Positions 52,423-61,700 of a stretch of 64,000 nt of DNA are shown here, in pieces. Under the pieces are notes generated by a model that saw nothing but the letters and a program-made list of their open reading frames with translations, ran no database searches and was not told where the DNA came from. Made by a program: the position numbers and the translations under genes. Position 1 is the first letter of the stretch; every line of letters begins with the position of its first letter. Source of the DNA: Tritonibacter multivorans (GTDB lineage: Bacteria; Pseudomonadota; Alphaproteobacteria; Rhodobacterales; Rhodobacteraceae); assembly GCF_001458415.1 (NCBI RefSeq), contig NZ_CYSD01000032.1:22960-86959 (forward strand), given 5' to 3'.

Positions 52423-53241
52423 TCACGCGGCCCTTGCGTGTTTGGGAAAAAACAGACATTTCTGCGGCGCACAGTCCACCGCATCCCACAACGCAAGATC
52501 GCTTGCGTAATATCGGTCGATGATATCTTGAACAGACCCGTTCGGCTCAATTTTTGACGAAGGCCTCTGCACCAAACTCCAGTCAAACCCAAACTGTTCC
52601 CCAATACAGCGCAGCCCGGTTTCGAGATGTTCCAGCGACGTCAGGGCATCAACCCGGATTTCGCCCCTGTCTGTACAGATAAAGCTCACCTGCGGCTGGA
52701 AATGGAGCCAGTTCAGCAGCTCTTTGAACTCGTCATCTTCTACTGTTCGACAGAAGGTTTCAAAATCCGGATAGGCCGCCAGCGCCTTGTCGGCGAACGC
52801 GCGATCGGGGACAAACGGCGATTTGAATTTCAAGTAATCGAACGCGGATCGGAGCCGTTCTGCTGGGTGCCGCAGGATCGCCATTTTAGGAAGCTCATCG
52901 AATGTCTTCCTGTTCAACCTGCGCAAATACTGAACCGAATGATGCGCATTGATCTTGGTCGATTCCTCGGGACTCATCGACGGGTAGATAATGCTATTCA
53001 CAAATGTGCCCGCGTTTTTCGGGATGTGAACAAAGATTACTTTCTCTTCTTCATACAGCGAGAAGGGCGATACCTTCCGCCCCATTGCATGTGAATAACG
53101 CCGGTACATAATGCGCGCAGATGAAAACAAGCTCTCCGGCAGCATCCGACCTTTGGAATTTCCACCCCTGGTCAAATCATGTGGCGGATGGACACCACCT
53201 CTCTCCGGACCAGCACACAAGAAATCTCGTTGAATTTGCAT
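52423..53241 (-). CDS. Carbohydrate sulfotransferase (sulfotransferase family 2)
   Basis: 272 aa from the ATG at 53241, with AGAAGG 7 bases upstream. KVIFVHIPKNAGTFVNSIIY is the 5'-PSB motif of the HNK-1/carbohydrate sulfotransferase family, and MAILRHPAERLRSAFDYLKF is the 3'-PB motif. Start codons further in (53145, 53109) are possible because the first 40 residues are not conserved-looking. It is the third sulfotransferase in a row and closes the polysaccharide locus. Confidence 0.88.
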   Translation of the reverse strand: MQIQRDFLCAGPERGGVHPPHDLTRGGNSKGRMLPESLFSSARIMYRRYSHAMGRKVSPFSLYEEEKVIFVHIPKNAGTFVNSIIYPSMSPEESTKINAHHSVQYLRRLNRKTFDELPKMAILRHPAERLRSAFDYLKFKSPFVPDRAFADKALAAYPDFETFCRTVEDDEFKELLNWLHFQPQVSFICTDRGEIRVDALTSLEHLETGLRCIGEQFGFDWSLVQRPSSKIEPNGSVQDIIDRYYASDLALWDAVDCAPQKCLFFPKHARAA

Positions 53242-53455
53242 TCAAAAGCCTTCTCAATCCATAAAAAACTCGGGGCGGAAAAAGGGGCTATCCAAAAACC
53301 CAACACATCGCCGCACCCACCACAAAACCCGATGAGGCCAACGTTCGTAAATAAAATCTTAACCAGATCATCCTGACAAAGGACAACTTTAGCAAGATTA
53401 AATTTCCCGACTCCGGTCCAAATGCGCGGCGCGATGAATTTTTTTGCGCCAGCGC

Positions 53456-54445
53456 TCAGTCAGCAGGTGAATGGGCGGATGTCAGGCACTCCAGAAAGGC
53501 GGTTGTTTTGCGGTCCGGTTCGGGACGTTTGCGCACAACCGCTGCAAATTGGACCGAATAGGCCGTCTGATCGCGCAAGACCGGCCAGACACTCTGCGCT
53601 GCGCCTAACCCGACTGCCACATGATCCGCCAGATAGCCCAGATAGCGGCCGGACTGTATCAGCAGGGCCAGCGCTTCTTCATCCTTTACCTGGGCCGCGC
53701 GTTTGACACGCAGCTTGTGGCCTGCGCGCATATTCGGCGAATTGAACCCGTACCCCGCGTATTTATACGCCGACAAATCAACGTCACGGTCCTGCACCTC
53801 TGCATCCGACAGGCCGAAAAGCGGATGGCCCTGCCCACAATACAGGCACATGCTTTCTGTATAGAGCGGCCTGTATCTGAGCGCGCTGGAGGGCTGATAA
53901 TTCGGAACAACCGCCAGATCCAAGGCGCCGCTGGTCACGCCGGCTTCCAGGGCGCTTGGTGAATCCAGCAGAATATTGATGGCAACGTCCGGCGCAATCT
54001 CGTCGAATTCAGCGATTGCCTGATGCAGGCGGCCATTGGGATTGGTGGAGGATTGATCAAAAATCCCAACCCGAATTGTGCCCTTCAGATTGCGTTGAAT
54101 GCTGTCGATCTGTGACTGAAATTCGTCAATCTGCAGAAGGAGTTGGCGCGTGTGATCCAACACTTGCCGCCCTTCGCTGGTCAGGTTGAAACCGGAGGGC
54201 CCCCGATCACAGAGCCGAAGCCCGATGCGTTTTTCAAGGTCCGAGATATGCCGCGAGATGGTCGATTTGCCAATGTTCAGCTCCAGCTCCGACGCTGCGA
54301 TGCCATTGCATTCCGCCACCACCACAAAGACGCGCAAAAGTCGGATATCGACGTCGCCAAGCGTGCCTAAGACTGCGCGTTTTGCCAAACCAATGTTTCC
54401 TTTTTGTGAAACTTTAGACAGAAAGGTTGCTAACTGCCAAACCAT
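53456..54445 (-). CDS. LysR-family transcriptional regulator
   Basis: 329 aa by the ATG at 54445; a TTG at 54388 has the better ribosome site (AAGGA) and would give 310 aa. The HTH is DIRLLRVFVVVAECNGIAAS, ELELNIGKSTISRHISDLEK and RIGLRLCDRG; the effector domain follows (GTIRVGIFDQSSTNPNGRLH, GALDLAVVPNY). It is divergent from the BCCT transporter gene across about 130 bases, so it is the probable regulator of that gene. The inducer is unknown. Confidence 0.9.
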   Translation of the reverse strand: MVWQLATFLSKVSQKGNIGLAKRAVLGTLGDVDIRLLRVFVVVAECNGIAASELELNIGKSTISRHISDLEKRIGLRLCDRGPSGFNLTSEGRQVLDHTRQLLLQIDEFQSQIDSIQRNLKGTIRVGIFDQSSTNPNGRLHQAIAEFDEIAPDVAINILLDSPSALEAGVTSGALDLAVVPNYQPSSALRYRPLYTESMCLYCGQGHPLFGLSDAEVQDRDVDLSAYKYAGYGFNSPNMRAGHKLRVKRAAQVKDEEALALLIQSGRYLGYLADHVAVGLGAAQSVWPVLRDQTAYSVQFAAVVRKRPEPDRKTTAFLECLTSAHSPAD

Positions 54446-54574
54446 TTCAACGGGCTAGGCTGGGAAACAGGGGCACGTGCGCAGGTTTAACAAGGAGGGC
54501 AACACAAAAACCACCCTTCTTAACCACGCGCAGACATCAAGAGGCCCAAAAACACCTTTGACAGAGAGGTAAAC

Positions 54575-56254
54575 ATGTCTACAAAACCACCCCTGATGGA
54601 GTTACCCATCGAAACATCTGACACCGGGTTCTACTCCGGTTTCAGCAAGAGTGTGGCCATATACTCGAAACTCATCGTTGCGATCCTTGTGATCTGGGCC
54701 GTGGTGTTTCCAGAACAGGCCGGCCGGATCCTCAATGCGATCAACAGTTTTATCCTGGCCAATACCGCCTATTGGTACATCTGGATCGTGGCGCTTTTTG
54801 TGACGCTCTGTATTGCGCTGGCGATCTGGCCCGCGGCGGGCCGGCTAAAGCTCGGCGTTGACGCCGACACGCCCGAGTTCTCCAACTTCTCCTGGTTCTC
54901 AATGATGTTTGGGGCAGGCATTGGGGTTGGCATGCTGACCTGGGCCGTCGCAGAGCCGGTCTATCACTTTCAAAACAACCCCGAAGTCATCCAGGGCATT
55001 GTCGAAGGCTCTTCTGCGGAAAACGTCCGATACGCCTATAAGTGGTCCTTCCTGCATTGGGGACTGGGCGCATGGGCCTGTTATGCCATCGCTGGTCTGG
55101 CACTGGGGTTCTTCTGCTACCGTCGCGGCCTGCCGCTGACAATGCGGTCGTCGCTGACGCCTTTGTTTGGCAAAACCCTGTCGGGCCCGCTGGGCAACCT
55201 GATCGATATCGTGGCCGTTGTGGCAACGATTTTGGGCGTGGCACAAACGCTTGGCTTTGGGGTCGAACAATTTGTGGCCGGTCTGACCCGCATTGGCATC
55301 GACGGGCTGATGAATGACGGTGGCACGGCCAATACCACCGGGATCATTGTCGCGCTGCTGGCGATTATGGGGGCTTCTACCGCCTCCGCATTGTCCGGTG
55401 TCGGCAAAGGCATCAAATGGTTGTCGAACCTGAACATGGGTCTGTCCATCTTCTTGCTGAGCTTCTTCCTGATCTTCGGCTCCACCTTCTTTGGTCTGCA
55501 GGCGCTGTTCCTTGGCATCTGGGACTATGTGATTGCCCTGCCGTCGCTGATGTTCACCGTATGGCGTGCCGACGGTGTAGAGGGCTCTGTGGCCACCAAC
55601 CTCGAAGGATGGCAGGGCGCGTGGTCCGTGTTCTACTGGGCCTGGTGGGTGGCATTCGCGCCGTTTGTTGGCCTGTTCCTGGCCCGGATCTCCAAAGGCC
55701 GCACAATTCGCGAATTCGTGCTGGGCGCCATGATCGTTCCGTCGCTGATGTGTTTTGTCTGGTTCACCTGGGCCGGCGGCACCGCGATTGACCTGACACT
55801 GAACCAGGGCGCAGGAGACGCGATCTTTGGCACCGGCGACGGCGACAAGATCTTTGCCATGGTCGTTCATATGCTGGGCGCGACCCTGGGCTGGGTCATG
55901 TCGCTGGTGATCGTGATCCTGTTGATGACCTATCTGGTCACCACAGCGGACTCGGCTGTGCTGATTGTGAATACAATCAATGCCGCAGGTGACGAAGGAC
56001 CAAAGGCCCGCCCGCACATCTATTTCTGGGGCATCGCCCTGGGTGCGGTTGTGGGTGCGCTTCTGATCGCCGGTGGCGGCGGCGGCGGTGGTCTCAAGGC
56101 CATTCAGACCGCAATGGTCATTGGCGCCTTCCCCTTCTCTGTTGTGATGGTGCTGCAATGTGTGGCGCTGGTCAAAGCGATCTCTAACGACATCAAACGT
56201 GAGAAATCGGGTATCCAGACAACCACAGAAGCGGCGCCCTCCGCCGCAGAGTAA
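54575..56254 (+). CDS. BCCT-family betaine/choline/carnitine-type transporter
   Basis: 559 aa with 12 membrane helices. The glycine-rich stretch SMMFGAGIGVGMLTWAVAEP is the TM3 unwound segment, and VFYWAWWVAFAPFVGLFLAR is the family's TM8 substrate-box motif with tryptophans. These proteins import betaine, choline, carnitine or, in roseobacters, DMSP. GAGAGGTAAAC precedes the ATG. The short C-terminus suggests substrate uptake rather than osmosensing. Confidence 0.93.
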   Translation: MSTKPPLMELPIETSDTGFYSGFSKSVAIYSKLIVAILVIWAVVFPEQAGRILNAINSFILANTAYWYIWIVALFVTLCIALAIWPAAGRLKLGVDADTPEFSNFSWFSMMFGAGIGVGMLTWAVAEPVYHFQNNPEVIQGIVEGSSAENVRYAYKWSFLHWGLGAWACYAIAGLALGFFCYRRGLPLTMRSSLTPLFGKTLSGPLGNLIDIVAVVATILGVAQTLGFGVEQFVAGLTRIGIDGLMNDGGTANTTGIIVALLAIMGASTASALSGVGKGIKWLSNLNMGLSIFLLSFFLIFGSTFFGLQALFLGIWDYVIALPSLMFTVWRADGVEGSVATNLEGWQGAWSVFYWAWWVAFAPFVGLFLARISKGRTIREFVLGAMIVPSLMCFVWFTWAGGTAIDLTLNQGAGDAIFGTGDGDKIFAMVVHMLGATLGWVMSLVIVILLMTYLVTTADSAVLIVNTINAAGDEGPKARPHIYFWGIALGAVVGALLIAGGGGGGGLKAIQTAMVIGAFPFSVVMVLQCVALVKAISNDIKREKSGIQTTTEAAPSAAE

Positions 56255-56262
56255 ACACACCT

Positions 56263-56285
56263 CCGGGCGCCCTTTCGGCGCCCGG
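56263..56285 (+). terminator. Terminator after BCCT gene
   Basis: CCGGGCGCC (56263-56271) pairs with GGCGCCCGG (56277-56285) across CTTTC, 8 bases after the stop. Confidence 0.7.
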
Positions 56286-56569
56286 GGCTTGGCTTATGGA
56301 TCTGCACTCTGTGTGGCGGTCCTGCGCTGCCGGTCTGGCGGGGCTTTGATGCGCAAAATATGACTGGTGCCGATCTATCAGACACCGAATACCAGCAAGA
56401 AGCATCCGCAACACAAGCGCTGGCCATATCTTTTAAAAGGGTTTCCCGTCACCCGGCGCAAGCAGGTGTGGTATGTTGATACCAGCGATACCCCCCTCTC
56501 GGCAGAATGCAAACTATTGGCAAGGACCCCATTTTCAGCTCTCGCCAAGCGGTGGGGATGAGCGACGTC

Positions 56570-56805
56570 ATGGGACGCCACTTCACCGGTGCGGTCGTGC
56601 TTTGGGCGGTTTGGTGGTACTGCCATTACGGGATCGGCTACCGCGATCTCGAAACCATATAGGCAGAGCGCGACGCCCGCGTTGATCACTCGACACTTTG
56701 CCGTTGGGTCCAAAGATACGCTCCAGAAATGAAGCGTCGGATGCCTTGGCAATGGAGGCGACAGATGTCAGGTAGCTGACGCGTAGAAGAAACGTACATC
56801 AACGC
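56570..56805 (+). pseudogene. Decayed IS6-family transposase fragment
   Basis: Translation gives GRHFTGAVVLWAVWWYCHYG, IGYRDLETI, stop, ERDARVDHSTLCRWVQRYAP, EMKRRM, and after a second stop RVEETYINA. This is the N-terminal DNA-binding part and start of the catalytic domain of IS6/IS26-like transposases (canonical SYRDLEEMMAERG, VDHSTIYRWVQRYAPE, WRVDETY). Stops are at 56660-56662 and 56777-56779. Most of the catalytic region is gone. No terminal repeats were identified. Confidence 0.85.
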
Positions 56806-56901
56806 ATTAAAGTCTTTGACGCTTGGAAGGGCGCCGCGCCCCCTTGAGGCTCCCGCGACAGGCCCCTGCGTCGGGACCGGAGCGTTAAGCTGATAAGGCC
56901 T

Positions 56902-57831
56902 TTAGTTCCCATCAAAATGGGGTCGCCCGGTGAAGCTCAGGAACCCGTAGTGGTGGGCGATGTCGAACAGAATGGAGCCTTTGCCCCCTGCGTGCGCGTC
57001 CTTGGGGAATTTTTCGTTCAGGATTTCTGAGAACTGCAGAAAATGCCCCTCAACGCTGCGCTTGGGCAAACCGGTGCGACCCGGCAAAAGCTGTGCATGG
57101 TACCGCGGGGCCGCGAGCAGTTCGCGGATCATGAATAGATTACCCGGGGACAGGCCCACCAATAAGAACAACCAATGGCGCATAGTGTCTTCGTCAATCA
57201 CGCCGAACCGAAACAGCCAAACAATTGCAAATGGCAAAGAAATGAAATCGAATTCAAAACGCGACGCCACATCTTCTTCGCTTCCAAAAAACGCGTAATA
57301 AAGACCCAACCGCGCGCCCTTCCTAAATGGAACAGGAAAATTTACGGTGGCGGATGCCCTAATTCCAAATGGCTTGAAGACCGTTTGGACATAGTCGCTC
57401 CACCTTCCATCGGGTTGTGGTTTTACATCCGTTGACAGACAAAAGTTACCGCCATGCAGGCCTATCAGATCGGCATGAGCAGATTGTCCGTGCTGCGCTG
57501 TCCAGTTCAAAAATGTATTGAACTGTTGCTTGTCATCGCCTCTCACGTAGAGCTCGCCTTCAGAAAAGGGCGGACCGATTGTGGCCATGCAGCGCTCCGG
57601 CCGTTTGCGGCGCGTCACGGCCTCGTAAAAGCCCATCTGCTCATCCAATACGACATGCGCATTGGTGGACAGGGCGATGCGCGGCAGCTCCTTCAGGAGG
57701 AGTTCAGAACTATAACAACGCTTTAGACACAAGGGCAGCCGTGCAAGATCACGAAATTTTCCCGGCATAACCAACCGAGAGGCCGAGCAACTGGTCTCAC
57801 GAAGGCCCGGCCTGCATGCAGATTCAGTCAT
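56902..57831 (-). CDS. Unrecognised protein, possible divergent LuxR-type regulator
   Basis: 309 aa from the ATG at 57831, with GGAG 7 bases upstream. I do not recognise the family. The C-terminal part LSPGNLFMIRELLAAPRYHA followed by RTGLPKRSVEGHFLQFSEIL has the spacing of a LuxR/FixJ helix-turn-helix (compare LSPREREVL and the S/T-V-x-x-H recognition helix). The first 210 residues have no clear domain; GIRASATVNFPVPFRKGARL could belong to an effector-binding fold. It is divergent from the giant adhesin gene, consistent with a regulator, but this is inference. Confidence 0.5.
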   Translation of the reverse strand: MTESACRPGLRETSCSASRLVMPGKFRDLARLPLCLKRCYSSELLLKELPRIALSTNAHVVLDEQMGFYEAVTRRKRPERCMATIGPPFSEGELYVRGDDKQQFNTFLNWTAQHGQSAHADLIGLHGGNFCLSTDVKPQPDGRWSDYVQTVFKPFGIRASATVNFPVPFRKGARLGLYYAFFGSEEDVASRFEFDFISLPFAIVWLFRFGVIDEDTMRHWLFLLVGLSPGNLFMIRELLAAPRYHAQLLPGRTGLPKRSVEGHFLQFSEILNEKFPKDAHAGGKGSILFDIAHHYGFLSFTGRPHFDGN

Positions 57832-58743
57832 TCCTACGCTCCAAGTCAGCGCTTGGGACACAGGGCCATGACAGTCGGCCGAACGCGCCCAATGCTCTTC
57901 TTGGTTTCACCAACTCACTGTTTAACATCCCCCTTACGGGAACGGTTTGCCGCCGTTTTGCGGCCACAAGGCACGCTGGCGTATTGCACGCGAGCAGCAC
58001 CAAAGCACATTCTGTAAAAATATCGTGAACGAATGAGAACAAGAACAGGCACAGGTGTCAACCGATTCCGCCGCCGGAAAAAGCACCGAATTCACATACA
58101 CAGACTGGCCGATAATCAGAACATTCAATTTAAAGCTGAGGGCGCCGGGACAAGAACGCCTCTATTCCAGTAAACCCGAGATTGAGCATATCCTCGTTCG
58201 GCTGGAAAAGCAGGGTCAATCCGGTCGATTTATCAAGTTTTGCGTATCTTTCACATTGTTTCTACGGGCCGCTCCGCTTTGCTGAAAGGGTGTAAAATGT
58301 GAGTTGGTAATGAGTTTGCGGTTTGCTTGCTGCGGGTCCGCGGCACTTATGACGGATGTTGAAGGGCGTGTCGGCGCAATACTGCGCTTTGGTCCAATGC
58401 AGACAGGGAAGGACGCAGTCCTGTCCCTTCCTGCGGCTGTATTCAACGCTTTCCCAAACTGCGGAAGTCTCTTTGGCCCGATGTGGACGCGCGTTTCGCG
58501 TCTGCGCAGCCAGAGTTTGTCTAGGTTTCATCCCTTTAGGGGCAGCGTGGAGGGTTTGCAGCAAGACTGCTCCAGACCCCTCACATCGCCCAGACACTCA
58601 GACCCGGCACATTTCAAAGGGGGGGCTTGTTCGGTCAACCCCTCACCCCTCAGCCCGGCGCTCCCCCAACACGCACACACGCATCCAAAGTGTTCCAAGG
58701 CGGGTTCTGCCCGGCTTGATCGTGGAATTAGGGAGAGTAACCA
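57832..58743. other. Long spacer upstream of the adhesin gene
   Basis: 912 bases. Short frames (for example 58055-58285 and 58304-58759) have no ribosome site or family resemblance. Likely contents are the adhesin promoter and leader; a C-rich stretch lies at 58630-58690. I see no named element. Confidence 0.4.
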
Positions 58744-61700
58744 ATGGCAAATATCGTAGACATCGCAGTCGGATCGAATGATTTTGACATTCTTGAAAAA
58801 GCATTGATTGCAGCGGACCTTGTGAGCACCGTTCAGAACGCCACCGACATCACGGTCTTTGCGCCGACCGATGCGGCCTTCACTTCGCTGGCGGTTCAGC
58901 TCGGCTTTGATGGCGACCCGTCAGACGAAGACGCGGTCTTTACCTTCATCGCGGATACGCTCGCCTCGCTTGACCCCAATGGCGACCCGATCCCGCTTTT
59001 GACGGATATTCTGGTGTACCATGTTGCAGCAGGCGATCAGACCGGCGCAACCGGCGAAGTGACCACGCTTCTGGGCACGACGTTTGAGGTCAACGGCACC
59101 GAACTGATCGACAAAGATCCCGAAGCGGTGAACCCCAATGTCGTGGGGACAGTCGCCGCAGATAATGGCCAGATCCAGGTCATTGATAACGTGCTCTTGC
59201 CCATCGACACGCCGATTGGCCAAGTGCTCACGACGATGATCCACGTCTGCGAGAATGACGGTGACCTGTCGATCGACTTTGGCACCCATGAATGCATCTA
59301 CACCGAGGATGTGTTTTTTGCGAAAGCAACGCCCAAAGAGGTTTTCAAAGCGGGTGATGCGGTCAACGTGCAGCTGCAGTATCTGGAAATCGCCAAGGGC
59401 AGCGTCGTCTCGCCCGAATTGATCGCAGTTGGCGCTCAGGATGATGTGATCGGTATCGATATCCGGATTGCGAACAGTGACTTCGACAATCTCGATGTGA
59501 AGAAGATTCTGACCTTCGATACGTCTGTCCTGGAAAACTTCCTTCTCAGCAACGGCGGTGACTCTGTCGTCATCAGCCAGTTCGACAATGTGCGTGTGTA
59601 TGACCCTGCTACGGGTCGCTACTCCCTTGAGGTCGCAGAAGCACGCGTTTACGTAGACGGCTTCGGCCCGGCAACGCGCGACACCCCCGGTCTGGTCGCC
59701 GAGCTGGAGGCTCTGATCGCACAGGAGCAGGCGATCACGATTACCTATCTGGCCTCCAATCATGTCGAACAGACCGCTGAAATTTGCATCGACTTCTCCC
59801 ACGAGCCGGAATTGTTCACACCCATTGCGCTCGACCTGAACGGCGATGGCGAAATCGGTGTGACAGGGGTCTCTACGGTCCAAGGCCATGAGTTCGATCA
59901 AAACGCCGCCACGGTTGAGTTCGATCTGGACGCAGACGGAACCAAAGAGACCATCGAGTGGTTCAACGGTGACGGCGATGGGATCCTCGTGAATACCGAC
60001 CTCATTGGTCCGAACAACGAGATCGACGGCGCGGCGCTTTACGGCGACCAGGGCGGCCTGTTCGCCAATGGGTATGAGAAGCTGAGCCAGCTTGAGGACG
60101 ACAATGGCGACGGCGTCATCAACGGGGCCGAGCTCGACAATATCGCGCTTTGGGTCGACGACGGTGACGCGGTGCTGGAAGCAGGCGAGATCAAAACGCT
60201 GGCCTCCGAAAGCATCAAGGCGATCTCAACTGAGGCGACCGTTGAAGCCGATGGCCGCCTGACGTCCAGAGCGGGCGTTGATCTGGAAGCCACGGGCGAA
60301 GTCTCCTACAGCCTCGAAGGCCCTGATGCTGCACTCTTCCAGATTGATGCGGCGACGGGTGAGCTGACCTATGCGGCGGGTTTTGTGCCAGACTTTGAGA
60401 ACCCGCAGGATCAAGGCCATGACAATATTTATGACCTTGTCATCGTGCGGTCGATCCTCGACAGCGCGGGGGACTGCATCAAAGAGCCCGAGCGCGAGGC
60501 GGTGCAGGTCAAGGTCTGCGACGAAGACGACCTTGGCAGCCTCTCTGGCCGTTACTTCTGCGATGAAAACGGCAATGACGTGGATGACGGTGAACCCGGC
60601 ATTGCGGGCGTTGTTGTCACGCTGAACGAGACCGGTGAAACCACCGTGACCGACAGCAACGGCTTCTATAGCTTTGATGACCTGCCCGCAGGTGAGTATT
60701 CGGTGACCTTCACGGACCCCGACAATGTGCTGGACGGCAAGGATCTGGTCGCCCCCAATCAGGGCGGCGATGATGCGGTCGACAGTGACGCCATTGGCAA
60801 CACCACCTCGGCCACCATCGCAGGCATCACGGTTGTCGCAGGCCAGAACACGCCCGACAATGATGCCGGTGCGGCCATGCCGGAGACGGATCTTGGGTCC
60901 ATTTCTGGGCGGTATTTCTGTGATGAGAACGGCAATGCGCTGGAAGATCCGGGCGAAGCCGGTGCAGAAGGCATTCGCGTCCGTCTGCGCGATCAGGATA
61001 CCAGAAAGATCATTGCCACCACCTTTACCGATGCCAATGGCAACTACAGCTTTGAGGGGCTCGAAGCGGGCCGCTATCAGGTGCGCTTCGATGGCATCGA
61101 CGACAAGCCTTTTGTCGCGGCCAATGTGGGCAACGATGATGCGATCGACAGCGATGTGGTGAAAACCTTCAACAATGGAGTTGGGCGCACCAATTCGATC
61201 ACGCTGGGTCAGGGCGAAAATGTCACCGATGTGGATGCAGGGGTCGAAGGCGCGGCGCCGGAACCGGGCTCTCTCTCGGGCACCTATTTCTGCGATGAAA
61301 ACGGCAATGCAGTGCGCGATGGGGGCGACACGCCGGTTGCGGGTGTGCTGGTGATGCTGCTGGATGCGGGTGGCAATGCCACCGGCGATCAGGTGTTTAC
61401 CGATGCCAATGGAACCTACAGCTTCGCCGGTCTCGCTGCGGGCACTTACGGGGTGAAGTTCACCGATCCGAACAATGTGCTTGACGGCAAAGAGCTGGTC
61501 GCGGCGAACCAAGGAGGCGATGACAGTGTCGACAGCGACGCCATTGGCGACACCACCGAGAGCATCATCTCTGGCATCAGCGTTGTGGGCGGACAGGACA
61601 GTCCGAACAATGACGCGGGCGCGGGGGCACCCGCCACAGGGTTGGGGTCCATTTCGGGGCGGTATTTCTGTGATGAAAACGGCAATGCGCTGGAGGATCC

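Noticed and set aside
54899..56260. 453-codon open frame on the minus strand
   Set aside because: Antisense to the BCCT transporter gene; no recognisable domain.
58304..58759. 151-codon frame upstream of the adhesin
   Set aside because: No ribosome site, no domain resemblance, and it overlaps the adhesin start.
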